A stretch of DNA of 64,000 bases from Anaerolineales bacterium (lineage in GTDB: Bacteria > Chloroflexota > Anaerolineae > JAAEKA01): assembly GCA_020634615.1 (NCBI GenBank), contig JACKBI010000001.1, forward strand, positions 62,001 through 126,000, read 5' to 3'. This document shows, piece after piece, positions 25,021-34,800 of this stretch; position 1 is the stretch's first letter, and the number at the start of each line of letters is the position of its first letter. The translations under genes and the position numbers were made by a program. The notes under the pieces were generated by a model. That model was given only the letters and a program-made list of their open reading frames with translations, had not been told where the DNA came from and ran no database searches.

Positions 25021-28000
25021 TCATTCATAGCGCAAAGCCTCGGCCGGGTAGATGCGCGAGGCCTGATACGCGGGCAGCAAGGTCGTCAGCAGCGAGAAGC
25101 CATAGGCGGCCAGCACGATGACGCCGATCTGTCGCCAGGGCAGGGCGAAGACCTGGTCGGGCGACACGGTCTCGAAGAAGATGGACACGATCTCCCGACC
25201 CAACACCACGCCTGCAATCACGCCGATGACGATACCGGTCAGGGCGATGAGGCTGGATTCGAGCAGGAAGCTCACCGCCACCATGCGGGACTGGTAACCG
25301 ATGGCGCGCAGCATGCCCACCTGCTGGCGGCGTTCCACCACACTGCGGGTGCTGATGACGCCCAGAGCGGCGATCCCCACCAGCAGGCCCAGCGCCAGAA
25401 AGCCTTGGAAAAGGCGCAGAATGCCCCGTGTCACCGACTGGGTGATGGCGTTGTCTTCGGCCAGGATCGACGTCTCCAGGGCGTTGCCCAGGAAAGTTCG
25501 CTCCAGGGTGGCCGCTACTTCGTGCACATCGGCTCCCTGGTTGACCTTGATGTAATACTCATCGAACGAGACAGGCTCGCCACTCAGGGCGGCCAGCAGG
25601 GCTGCGTTGCCCTGGATCGAGCCGCCGGCCAGCATGTCTTTATCTTCCAGGACAGCGATGACTTGCACAACTCGCTCCGCGCCAGCGCCTGTGCCCGTGC
25701 CGTCGGGCTGACGCAGCTTCAGTCTGATTTCCGGCAACACGGCATCGTCGGGGCTGACACCTGCCAGGCGCAGCCCGTTGCGAAAGTTGCGGTCGAAGCC
25801 CGGCCCGGGGGGATGGTTCTGTCTGAAAACATCGTTGGGGTCATAGATCAGGTTGGCCGTTGCCACCACCACATCGTCTCGCTCGCGCAGGGCCTGCCAC
25901 ACGTCAGCGTCGCTGGCGAAGCCGGGCGCGCGGGCGCTGAAGGCATAGTATTGTTCGGCCTGATCCAGGTAGCCGGCGTTGACGCCGCTGATCTGGACGT
26001 AGCGCCAGTCGCTGCCCGGCGTTGCTTGTTCATCGATTTGCTGCGCCTCGGCGGAGAAATCGGCGATGCCGCCCACAGCCGCTATCTCTTCCTGCGGGAA
26101 GTCGGGATTCGCCGCGATCGCCGCCTGCAAATCTTTCATGGGGTCGAAGAAACTGAGCAGGGAGAAGCTGGCCTTGATCTCGAAGCCGGCGTTCTTGCCC
26201 TCGTCCGCTGTCACCAACGTCTCGGTGGCAGCAATCACCACCGACATGATGGTCACGGTGGTGATGACCATGGCGAAGAGCAGCATGGTCGTGCCGGTGC
26301 GGAAGCGGGAGCTCAAGGGGTAGGCAATGGCCGTCTTCAGCACGGGAGCCAGCGAACCGATGCCGCCCAGGAGACGCTGCACGGCCCAGGTCCAGGCGTC
26401 GGCGTTGAACATCACCACCAGGATTGCGCCCAGGATTACCAGCGGTGCGGTCAGCCCAAACGACAACAGGGCCAGGTTCGGGTTCTGGTCGAAGAGATCG
26501 GTCGAGACGCCCAGCCATTTGGTCCAGGGTGTGCCCCACAAGACGATCAGGCCCAGGCCGATGACGGTGTAGACCAGGCGCTGGATCCGTTCTTTGCGCC
26601 AGCGGGAGCCTTGCAGCACTTGCCCGATCAGCAGGCTGGCCCCTACCAAAACCAATGTGGCGACCAGCGTGATGCCGTTCTGCTCCAGATTGTCGGCAGC
26701 GACGACCAGGAGGATGCCCGCAACGATCAGCAGCAGCGGTCCGAGAACCACTCGCAGCACGCCCAGGATCGTTGACCCACCGTTGGTCATGGCGTTATCT
26801 GGCAGGTCTTTGATGGCAGCCACCACATTCATGCGGCTGACCCGCCACGCCGCTACAGTCACGACCAGGAAGGTGAAGAGCACACCTGCGGCATAGGCGA
26901 TGACGACCGATGTCGGCGCCACCCGGAAGTGGAAGGTGAAGATGCTGGTCTGGACGCCCAACTGGCCGGCCACGTTGTTGAACAGGCCGCCGATGAAGCC
27001 GATCATCGCGTAGGAGACGGCCAAACCCAGGGCGATACCGACGGCGGCGGCAGCCAGGTCATAGATCACACCCTCGGCCACGAACATCTGGATCACGTGG
27101 CTGCGCTGCATGCCGATGGCCCTGGCCACGCCGATCTCGCTGCGGCGCTCGGCAGCCAACATGACGAAGATCAGGAAGATCAGCAAGATCGCGGCCACGA
27201 TTGACAGCAGGCCGAAGAGGGAGAAAACCGAGGTGAAAATGGTCCCCCCTACTTTTGCCGCGCTGACGATGGTGGACTTGCTCAGCGGCTCCAACAGGTC
27301 GAACTCGTTGAGCTGCCGCAACGCCCGGTCGAGATCTGTGGCGTCCTGCGGGGCGAGATCCAGCCCCGTCAGCCAGTCGCGCACGTTATTTTCGGCCAGC
27401 AGGCCGCGCAATTCGTCGCTCACGTCGGGCTTGTCCAGCTCAGCCGGCAAGGTCTCGACCTGCGCGGCCAGCGCGTCCAGCCCGGCTGCATTGCGAATGA
27501 GGCCGGCGATCAAGGGGGGCGGGCCTTGCACGGAATCGGCCACTCTGGCAATCGCCTGTCCGGCTCGCCTGTCCAAAACCGTTCTGACCGCCGGCCGGCG
27601 CAGGATGGCCACGACCCGTTCCACCGCGGCCGGGTCCATGGCCAGCACCCGCAGGCGCTGGCTCACCGCGTCGGTGTGCACCAGTCCCGACTGATCGTCC
27701 CCCAGGTTGGAGACCAGCACGTTGTTGACTTTGCCGCCCATGAAAAGCAGCTTCTGCGCTTCGTCCAGGGGCAGCATGACGACCGGCAGCAACGCGCCCA
27801 TCGGTCCGGCCTCCTCCACGATTGCCTTGACCCGGTAGCGCACCGGCAGCGGGCCGATGAAGATCTCCACCACGTCGCCGGCCTGCGCGTTCAACTGCTC
27901 GGCTCCCAGGCGGTTGAGGTAGAGGTCGCCCTGACGCAATTGCAGGCCAGCTTGTGCCAACACGCTGTCGATGTCCTCGCCAACGGTGTTGAGGTTGACG

Positions 28001-29022
28001 GCGCCCAGCAGGTTGGTGGTTGTGCTTTGGATAGCAGACGCATTGATTCCCAGCGCGTCCAGGCTGACGGTCGTGGTTGTGACCCCCAGGGCGTTCAGTC
28101 GCTCTTGATTCAGACCCAGCGCGTCCAAACTCAGGGTCTCGATGCCGGCCTCCTGCAGGGGCGTGGTGTCGATGCCCATGCTTTGCAGGGTTTGCAAATC
28201 GAGGTTCACGTCGGCCAGATCGAAGCTACCGGCCTCGCCGACAGCCGTCAGCGCTGCGCCGCCGGCCACGATCGCGGTGACCGCGTCGGTCAGGCTGAAA
28301 TCCTGTAACCCCAGCCCGGCGCCGGTCTGTTCCACCGAATCGATGAGACTGCCCGCCTGCGCGAACAAGTTGCCGATGCCCGGCTGCAGGCTTTCGATCT
28401 CCACCGGCCGCCCATCGACCGCAGTCAGCCCGAAGTTTTGATCGTAGTCGCTGTCCACGGCAAAGATGAAACCCAGCGGCTCGCCCTGGCCGCTGTTGAC
28501 GTCGCGAATAATGGTGGGAAAGATGATGGAGCCGGCCACTGCGTCGATCAACGGCTCGTCGGCGGCTTCGGTCTTCAGCTGCTCAAAGCGCGCTTCGCTG
28601 ATGCCGAACAGATTTCCTTCCAGAACGGTGAGTACCGTACTCACGCCGCCTGCCAGCAGGCTGTTCAGGTTCTCCTCGGCCGCGGTGGCAGGGTCAGCCA
28701 CCGCGACGTCGCCACCTTCAAAGCCGGTCAGCAGCGACAGAATGGGGGGCGCGACGATCTCGTCCACCGCGCCGTAGGCGTCGATGGCGTTGCGCTGCAC
28801 TGAGTAGTTGAGGGTGTCGCCCAGGCTGAGTGAGCTGATGAAGATCACCGTGCTCAGGGTCAGGCCCAGAATGATCAGCAGCGACTGGGCGGGCCGGCGC
28901 GGAATATTGCGCAGGCCCAGCTTGATCAGCACGGGATTGCGCAGGGCCGCGATGAACAGCCACAGCAGGATCAGGCCGACGCCAACCGAAAGAACAATGG
29001 CGAGAATTTCGCTGGCTGTCAC
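25021..29022 (-). CDS. Large FtsX-like ABC transporter permease
   Basis: Predicted 1333-residue permease with two FtsX domains and several extra helices. N-terminal helix at about 5-28, then GLRNIPRRPAQSLLIILG (a typical FtsX start), a long extracytoplasmic region (about 60-600), the first FtsX core near 600-760 with AAERRSEIGVARAIG, four middle helices (about 770-900), a second extracytoplasmic region and the second core near 1210-1333 with VVERRQQVGMLRAIG. The first outer region contains a run of Leu/Gly-rich units such as LDALGLNQERLNALG and LDALGINASAIQ, resembling leucine-rich repeats. Start is GTG at 29022 overlapping the ATPase stop by four bases. Probably a MacB/LolCDE-type exporter or mechanotransmitter; substrate unknown. 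Confidence 0.88.
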   Translation of the reverse strand: MTASEILAIVLSVGVGLILLWLFIAALRNPVLIKLGLRNIPRRPAQSLLIILGLTLSTVIFISSLSLGDTLNYSVQRNAIDAYGAVDEIVAPPILSLLTGFEGGDVAVADPATAAEENLNSLLAGGVSTVLTVLEGNLFGISEARFEQLKTEAADEPLIDAVAGSIIFPTIIRDVNSGQGEPLGFIFAVDSDYDQNFGLTAVDGRPVEIESLQPGIGNLFAQAGSLIDSVEQTGAGLGLQDFSLTDAVTAIVAGGAALTAVGEAGSFDLADVNLDLQTLQSMGIDTTPLQEAGIETLSLDALGLNQERLNALGVTTTTVSLDALGINASAIQSTTTNLLGAVNLNTVGEDIDSVLAQAGLQLRQGDLYLNRLGAEQLNAQAGDVVEIFIGPLPVRYRVKAIVEEAGPMGALLPVVMLPLDEAQKLLFMGGKVNNVLVSNLGDDQSGLVHTDAVSQRLRVLAMDPAAVERVVAILRRPAVRTVLDRRAGQAIARVADSVQGPPPLIAGLIRNAAGLDALAAQVETLPAELDKPDVSDELRGLLAENNVRDWLTGLDLAPQDATDLDRALRQLNEFDLLEPLSKSTIVSAAKVGGTIFTSVFSLFGLLSIVAAILLIFLIFVMLAAERRSEIGVARAIGMQRSHVIQMFVAEGVIYDLAAAAVGIALGLAVSYAMIGFIGGLFNNVAGQLGVQTSIFTFHFRVAPTSVVIAYAAGVLFTFLVVTVAAWRVSRMNVVAAIKDLPDNAMTNGGSTILGVLRVVLGPLLLIVAGILLVVAADNLEQNGITLVATLVLVGASLLIGQVLQGSRWRKERIQRLVYTVIGLGLIVLWGTPWTKWLGVSTDLFDQNPNLALLSFGLTAPLVILGAILVVMFNADAWTWAVQRLLGGIGSLAPVLKTAIAYPLSSRFRTGTTMLLFAMVITTVTIMSVVIAATETLVTADEGKNAGFEIKASFSLLSFFDPMKDLQAAIAANPDFPQEEIAAVGGIADFSAEAQQIDEQATPGSDWRYVQISGVNAGYLDQAEQYYAFSARAPGFASDADVWQALRERDDVVVATANLIYDPNDVFRQNHPPGPGFDRNFRNGLRLAGVSPDDAVLPEIRLKLRQPDGTGTGAGAERVVQVIAVLEDKDMLAGGSIQGNAALLAALSGEPVSFDEYYIKVNQGADVHEVAATLERTFLGNALETSILAEDNAITQSVTRGILRLFQGFLALGLLVGIAALGVISTRSVVERRQQVGMLRAIGYQSRMVAVSFLLESSLIALTGIVIGVIAGVVLGREIVSIFFETVSPDQVFALPWRQIGVIVLAAYGFSLLTTLLPAYQASRIYPAEALRYE

Positions 29023-29693
29023 AGGATCAGCCCATCACGCATGCGTACGATGCGGTCGCACAGCTCGCCAACCTCGCGGTTGTGGGTGACGATGACCAGG
29101 GTTTGCTCGAGTTCCTGGTTGAGGCCGCGCAATAAAGCCAGCACATCGGCGGCAGTTTCGCTGTCCAGGTTGCCGGTGGGCTCGTCGGCCCAGACGATGG
29201 CGGGGTTGTTGATGAGGGCGCGGGCGATGGTTACACGCTGGCGCTGGCCCGCCGAAAGCTCGGCCGGGCGGTGATTGGCGCGGTCGGAGAGATCGACCTG
29301 GGCCAGGGCTTCGAGGGCCTTCTGCCGCGCCACCCTGGGCTTGACCCCGCTGACCAGCAATGGCAACTCGACGTTTTCAACCGCGGTGATCACCGGTAAC
29401 AGATTGAAGCTCTGAAAGACGAAGCCCATGCGCTCGGCGCGGTAAGCGGTGCGTTTGCGATCGCCCATCTTTTGTATATCCACACCCTCGATCAGCACCT
29501 GGCCGGAATCGAATTCATCCAGCCCCGACAGGCAGTTGAGCATAGTCGTCTTGCCGCAGCCCGATGGCCCCATGATCGCGACCATCTCGCCCTGGTTGAC
29601 GTTGAGATCGATTCCGCGCAGGGCGTGTACTTCGAGAATCCCGGTGCGAAACGATTTTTGCACCTGGCTGGCGACGATAATGGGTTGTGGCAT
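29019..29693 (-). CDS. ABC transporter ATP-binding protein (MacB/LolD type)
   Basis: Predicted 224-residue ATPase that powers the large permease. Walker A GPSGCGKTTMLN, Q-loop GFVFQSFNLLP, signature LSAGQRQRVTIARAL (Ala for the first Gly of LSGGQ), Walker B IVWADEPTGNLDS and the switch His in VIVTHNREV. The order and the phrase DEPTGNLDS are those of the MacB/LolD/FtsE group. GAGGT stands ten bases before the ATG. Translation of the permease is coupled through a four-base overlap. Confidence 0.92.
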   Translation of the reverse strand: MPQPIIVASQVQKSFRTGILEVHALRGIDLNVNQGEMVAIMGPSGCGKTTMLNCLSGLDEFDSGQVLIEGVDIQKMGDRKRTAYRAERMGFVFQSFNLLPVITAVENVELPLLVSGVKPRVARQKALEALAQVDLSDRANHRPAELSAGQRQRVTIARALINNPAIVWADEPTGNLDSETAADVLALLRGLNQELEQTLVIVTHNREVGELCDRIVRMRDGLIL

Positions 29694-29794
29694 TGGGATT
29701 AGACCTCAAATCGATTTATTCTCAATTATCGCTGATGAGGAGATGCGCAGTCCGTACGGGGCATTCCGCATCGGCATTTAGCCAACATGCAGAA

Positions 29795-29830
29795 AGAGAG
29801 CGTTGGCCGTGTGAAATGGGCTCGCTCTCT
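29795..29830 (-). terminator. Possible intrinsic terminator of the hydrolase gene
   Basis: Reverse strand: AGAGAGCG and CGCTCTCT pair perfectly (eight bases) around a 20-base loop and are followed by TTCTG. It lies between the hydrolase stop and the ABC operon start. The large loop and short U-tract make it weak. Confidence 0.35.
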
Positions 29831-29892
29831 CTACGTACGCAACCTGGTTACCGTTTCTCCCTATCCCCGCTGTTTAGCCATGCGTGCTACGG

Positions 29893-30897
29893 TCATTCTC
29901 CCAGCAACTCCAGCATGCGGTCGTAGACCAGTTGCTTCTTGGCAGGGTCAGCCGCCGGATCCACCGAGTTGTGGGGGATGTCGAGTTCCGGTCCAAACTC
30001 GTAGGTAACCACGTCCGCGCCGAGCTTGTGCCATTGATCAACCAACCCGGCGGTGGACGCGTTGTTAGCCGTGTCATCTTTGGCCGTGGTCAGGACAATG
30101 ACCTGGCCTGCCGGCGCGGCGCCATTGCGCGCGCCGCGGCTCACCGAGTGTCCCAGCTCCAGAAACGCCGCCACGCCGCGCGTCGATTCGCCACGGTAAA
30201 CCCAACCGCGCTGTGGCTCCAGCGGGTTGTCCAGGACGATGTTGGGTAGCCGTGAGAAGGCGTTGGCCAGCAAAGTGTTGGCGAAACCAGGGACGCCGTG
30301 GATCCCGAAGAAAGGCGCCAGCAACAGGGCGCGATCAACCTCGGTCCGGTTCTGCGCCATCCACGACCCGACCGCGCCGCCGCCGGATATTCCAACGACG
30401 ACAACCTCATCCCCCAGACCTGCGGCGATGTCGATTGCCTGGTCTGCGTATGCCCGCAGATCCTGCGGCTTGAGGGCTTTCAGTTCGCTGACCTGGTGGC
30501 TCTGCATGCCGTGGTAAGACATGCGCGGAATCAGCACGTTGTGTCCCTGATCGTAGAGCGTTTGACCCAGCTCCTGCCATTGCTCGGGCGAGTTCGTAGT
30601 GCCGTGAACCATGACGTAGACGCGCGGCGTCCTGTCGCCATGGGTCAGCAGACGCGAGTGGCCAAGGTCATTGACGACGCCCTGCTCGGCCTGTTCGATC
30701 TGCTCAAAGCGCGCCACTGCGTCGTCATACGTGGCAGCCGGGTTTGGCTGCGACGCCATGCCGCGGGATGCAACTGGAATCAGGCCCAGCAGCAGGACAG
30801 CGGCCAGAACGCCCAGAACGATCACGCCAAGGAGGACAAGGACACGCATGAGGCGCGACCGGGAGGGTTGGTGAGATTGAGTCGATGGGGTATCCAT
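29893..30897 (-). CDS. Membrane-anchored alpha/beta hydrolase
   Basis: Predicted 334 residues. A basic N-terminus and one hydrophobic helix (about 18-42) anchor the enzyme outside the membrane. The hydrolase fold is seen in VYVMVHGTTNSPEQW (oxyanion HG), nucleophile Ser in VVGISGGGAVGSW, an acidic residue near TTAKDDTANN, and a likely catalytic His in LDIPHNSVDP. It fits esterase or lipase families, with no lid or acyl-chain evidence. No clear SD is seen. A fragment of its 3' end also lies on the far side of the ABC operon. Confidence 0.85.
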   Translation of the reverse strand: MDTPSTQSHQPSRSRLMRVLVLLGVIVLGVLAAVLLLGLIPVASRGMASQPNPAATYDDAVARFEQIEQAEQGVVNDLGHSRLLTHGDRTPRVYVMVHGTTNSPEQWQELGQTLYDQGHNVLIPRMSYHGMQSHQVSELKALKPQDLRAYADQAIDIAAGLGDEVVVVGISGGGAVGSWMAQNRTEVDRALLLAPFFGIHGVPGFANTLLANAFSRLPNIVLDNPLEPQRGWVYRGESTRGVAAFLELGHSVSRGARNGAAPAGQVIVLTTAKDDTANNASTAGLVDQWHKLGADVVTYEFGPELDIPHNSVDPAADPAKKQLVYDRMLELLGE

Positions 30898-30970
30898 GGT
30901 ATGTAACCCTTGCTGTTGGGCAGAACCGGTAAAGATACCCGCCCTGCAAAATGCCGTTACTACTCACTCG

Positions 30971-31034
30971 TCATTCCCGCGGAGGCGGGAATCCACTCTT
31001 CACCAACGCCAGACTCCCGCCTCCGCGGGAGTGA
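30971..31034. repeat. Pair of REP-like palindromes
   Basis: Two short hairpins, TTCCCGC/GCGGGAA (30974-30991) and ACTCCCGC/GCGGGAGT (31013-31032), inverted relative to each other and separated by 21 bases, a BIME-like arrangement. They lie in the 222-base gap downstream of an unknown gene and upstream of the hydrolase gene; no other feature is seen in the gap. Confidence 0.75.
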
Positions 31035-31119
31035 CACAACAGCGAAGGCTAAGTAATGGCAAACGGCGGGAGTCTTCCGCGCTTCGCTCGCCATAATGAC
31101 AAACCAACTTTACGAAGCA

Positions 31120-31605
31120 CTAATCGAGCAGGAACACCAGGAACTTGGCCTTGTCGCCGTGCCGGCCGGCTATCAGCAGACCCGACATGGCCTCGCCGTC
31201 GCCCAGGGTGTACACCCGCAACTCGGTCACCGCGGGGTCGTCGTACACCGCTGCCAGGGCGGCGCGCGCCGCCTCGGCGTTGTCGACATTGTCGAGGATC
31301 ATCTCCGTGGACAGCGCGGCATCCTCCTCCTTGATGCCGCGCAGCTCGCCCACGATGTCAGCCGTAGCGCCGGCTGGCCGGGCGTAGACTTCCTTCCACG
31401 GCCCCATCCAGGCGTCCTCGCCGTAGCGCTCCCAGAGGTCGCCGACGAAGTATTTGTACTTGGCCAGCGCGGCCTGTTCCAGGCTGGCGCCTGCGTCCAG
31501 CGATTGGTTGAAAACAGCGCTGCCAAAACCGGCCTGGCTGGGCTGCCCGTAGACAGTTTCCAGATCGGCCACAGCAGCATGGTTCGGTCGTTCAGTTTGT
31601 GTCAT
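31120..31605 (-). CDS. Conserved-looking protein of unknown function
   Basis: Predicted 161-residue soluble acidic protein, starting MTQTERPNHAAVADLETVYG. It has alternating helices and strands, with FNQSLDAGASLEQAALAKYK and, at the end, LLIAGRHGDKAKFLVFLLD. I do not recognise a family. The end, with strand-loop-strand and a 'GRHGD' turn, could hold a small ligand-binding sheet such as a leaf-like or SnoaL-like fold, which is speculative. Its ATG overlaps the stop of the preceding amidase-like remnant, so translation may depend on that frame. Confidence 0.6.
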   Translation of the reverse strand: MTQTERPNHAAVADLETVYGQPSQAGFGSAVFNQSLDAGASLEQAALAKYKYFVGDLWERYGEDAWMGPWKEVYARPAGATADIVGELRGIKEEDAALSTEMILDNVDNAEAARAALAAVYDDPAVTELRVYTLGDGEAMSGLLIAGRHGDKAKFLVFLLD

Positions 31606-31778
31606 TGAGTTGCCTCCAGATCGGGCACATGGCGCGCTTGGGTCGCCTGTTCCAGGGCATAGCCCACGGCGATCAACTCTGGCTCGTCCAGGTAGTCGCT
31701 GATCATGACAATTCCCGTGGGCTGGCCTGCTTCGGACAGCAACACGTCGTTGTCGTAGTCGGCAGAAAGATCGTTCAT
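31602..31778 (-). pseudogene. Remnant of an amidase C-terminus (58 residues)
   Basis: ATG at 31778 behind GAGGG opens a 58-residue frame with SEAGQPTGIVMISDYLDEPE and AVGYALEQATQARHVPD. This is the usual end of amidase-signature enzymes (PxGI...DE..L...YALEQAT..R), and the catalytic part is absent. It may now serve as a short leader for the next gene, since the frames overlap by four bases. It is distinct from the intact amidase at 4039. Confidence 0.6.
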
Positions 31779-31884
31779 TGATGCCCTCAATCTTGTGTTA
31801 TTGAGCGAGAGCCTGCGCGTCCGCGACCCGGGGCTGGCTCCGCGGTTCGAGACGGCAGGCTCTCAACTTTCCGGGGTTCGTCAG

Positions 31885-34800
31885 TTATTCCCTGCTGTTA
31901 GTGCCATCGGGCAAGACAAATCCCAGCAGCGGGCTCGTCTCCGTGCAACTCGTGTCCAGCGACGCTGTTGGATCGAGAACAAACTGCGTCATGACCTGCG
32001 CAGCGCAGACGTTGATAGCCGCGATCTGCACGTGAGTTCGGCCCGGAAAGACCACCAGGGTGGAATCCGGCAACGCATCGGCAACTTCCTGGCTGCGGAA
32101 CGTGGGGGTCGCGACATCAAGATCCCCGCTCAACAGCAGTGCGGGAACGTCGGTGGTCACAGTCTCATCGGTGGCGTCTGGCAGTTCCTGCACGTCGATA
32201 AACGAACAGAGCTGCGTGTATTCCTCCGCGGCTGCCTCTCCAAAGAGCTGAGCATATTTGCCAACCCCTTGCATGTTTACCTCGTCGACCGAATGTACAG
32301 GATCGTCGGAACATACCATGGCCATGTGCATCAACAACGCTATCGAACTAGCCGTGATGTTGCGGCTGGCAAGGAGCTTGCTCCCCTTGATCGAACCCAG
32401 TATCTGCGCAGTGGCCTCCGCGCCGCTTTCGGTCAACTCCACCAGGGTTTCCGGCAGGCTCATGGCGCCGATGCGATCACCCTGCTGACCATAGATAAGG
32501 TCAACCATGTCTTGTACGGTGACCTCGCCTTCTACGGTCAGCGAGGCGTCGGTGGGATCGGTATAGGTATACGGCAGAGGTCCGTTGTCGAACAACGCCA
32601 GCGCAGCATCCACCAGAGCCGGGATGTCGAAAGTGGCGACACACTTCTCATCCGCTTCGCACAAAGCCGTCAGGTGGTCGATACCCCACTGGGCGTCCAG
32701 CGCCCGATTTTCGACCCAGCTCTTGCGTGACAGGCCTTCGGCGCCGTCCAGCACCACGGCCTCCAGGATATCTGGAAAGCCGCGCATAATGTGCTGTCCA
32801 AGCTGGGAGCCATAGGAAGCGCCGTAATAGATGATTTTGTCGTAGCCCAGCGCCTCGCGCACGGCGTTCACGTCGGCGGCGTTCTCCACGCTGTTGTAGG
32901 CGTCGAAGTTGACACCTTGCGACTTGAAGTCATCGATACAGTTCTGCAAGGTCTCAGTTCCCAGCGCATCGGCCTCGTCGTCGGTCAGTCCCTGGTCGTA
33001 GACGGTCCAGGGAGCGGTGTTAAAAGCGGGGCAATCGAGCCAGGTGTCGGTGTACTCAGTGCCGCGCTGCTCGACGAGCACGATGTCACGCTCCTTCAGT
33101 ACGCCGCCCAGCAGTTCAGGATTGAAGACACGCAGAAAGCCGGAGCTGACCTGCGTCTGGCCCGGACCGCCGGCCAGCATGAACAGGGGCGAATTGGCGG
33201 TTCCCTGGCCCGAGTTGAGGCGGGTGATGCCCAGCTTCACCTCGCGGCTGCTCTCGTCGCTATGCAGTTCCGGCACCACCACGTAGCCGCAGTCCATGTC
33301 AAGCGTGAAATCAACGTCCTCTGGCAGTTGGGCAAAGCACTCATCCAACGGCTCAAAGCGCGGCAGGGCCGCTTGCCCAGCTTGTTCCGCCTGTTCAGCC
33401 CCCGCCACAAGGGCGGCGATCGCGGGCACGATCAGGCGGCTGACGTTGCTCTCGGCCGCGTTGCTCCACAGCACGATGGTCACATCCTTGTCCGGGATGA
33501 TGCCACCATCGCTCTGAAAGCCCAGCGTCTGGCCGCCGTGGCCCAGCACGCCGTTGTTGTCCAGCATGCCGTGCGCATAAACGGCGCCTGGTCCGAGAGC
33601 ATCCACGCCCGCCGCGGTATGCTCCTTCATCAGATCAAGGGTTGCGGGATCGGTGAACAGCTTGCCGGTGAATAGCGCCTTGAGGAAGGTGGCGAAGTCA
33701 TCGGGGGTGGACACCACGGCGCCGGCCGACCACCCCTGGCTGGCGTTCCATTCGCCGGTGGTGAAGTCAAAGGGTGACCTGTAATACGCCTGCGGCAGCG
33801 CGCCCGGCTCCGGTTCGCCGGTCTGCAGATAGGTCTGCTCCAGGCCGAGAGGCTCTATGATGCGTTCATTCAGATTTTCTTCGTACGACTTGCCGGTAGC
33901 CTTTTCGATGATGAGGCCCAGCAGGATATACCCGGTGTTGCTGTAGTTCCACCGTCCTTCCGCGCCGGGTTCGAAGTCGCTAAGACCGGAGTCGGCAACC
34001 ACTTGCACCAGCTCTTCCGGTGTGAAGGCGCGGGTGAGCATAGCCTTGTCGGTGGCGCCATCTTCGATTATTGTGCCATCCTCAGTCGGCAGATCCAAGT
34101 AGTCATGCAGGCCGCTGGTGTGGGTCAGCAGCATATCGATCGTGATGATGTCGCCGTTGGGCAGTTGCGCCGCCAGATCGGGAAGCCACTTGCTCAGCAG
34201 ATCGGCAGTAGACAGCACCCCTTCCTCCTGAAGCTGGAAGAGGATGGCGGAGGTCATCATCTTGGTGTTGCTGCCGATCTGGTAGGGCGAGTCGGCCGGC
34301 AGCGGCTGGCAGGTGGTCACGTCCGCGACCCCGGTGGACTTGAGGTAGCGACCTTCGGGCGTGATGATCAGCATCGAAGCGCCGGGCCCCGGTCGCGGGA
34401 CGGCCTGCACCAGGCTCGTCAAGACCTGGTCGAGCTGAGCGCTGATCGCGGGATCGAGCGTGTCATCGATCGTGTTGATGGCCAGCGCCTGCTCGCCGCA
34501 CAGATCAACGACCGTGGTGAGCACGGCGTCGAGGAGCATGGTGCTGCCATCGGTTTTCAAGGTAACGTAAAGCTTGCCACCCACGGGGAACATCTGGGTC
34601 GCATCGCCTAAAAGTTGCAGGAACTGTTCGCTGCGAGAGTCGCCCGGACAGGCGGCCAGCGTCGAGGGACCGACCTCGATGGCGACATTGGCGCCGTCGA
34701 GGGTGTAGGTGCCTGTGGCATCGTTGCAGTCGGCCTTGATTTCAACCGTGCCGTCGTCGTTAAAGGTAACCATGTAGCTGGCCGGCGTCTCGACCGTGAC

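Noticed and set aside
25018..26775. 585-codon open frame on the plus strand opposite the FtsX permease
   Set aside because: Composition is antisense-like (many His, Gln and Asp) and the reverse strand has a complete permease.
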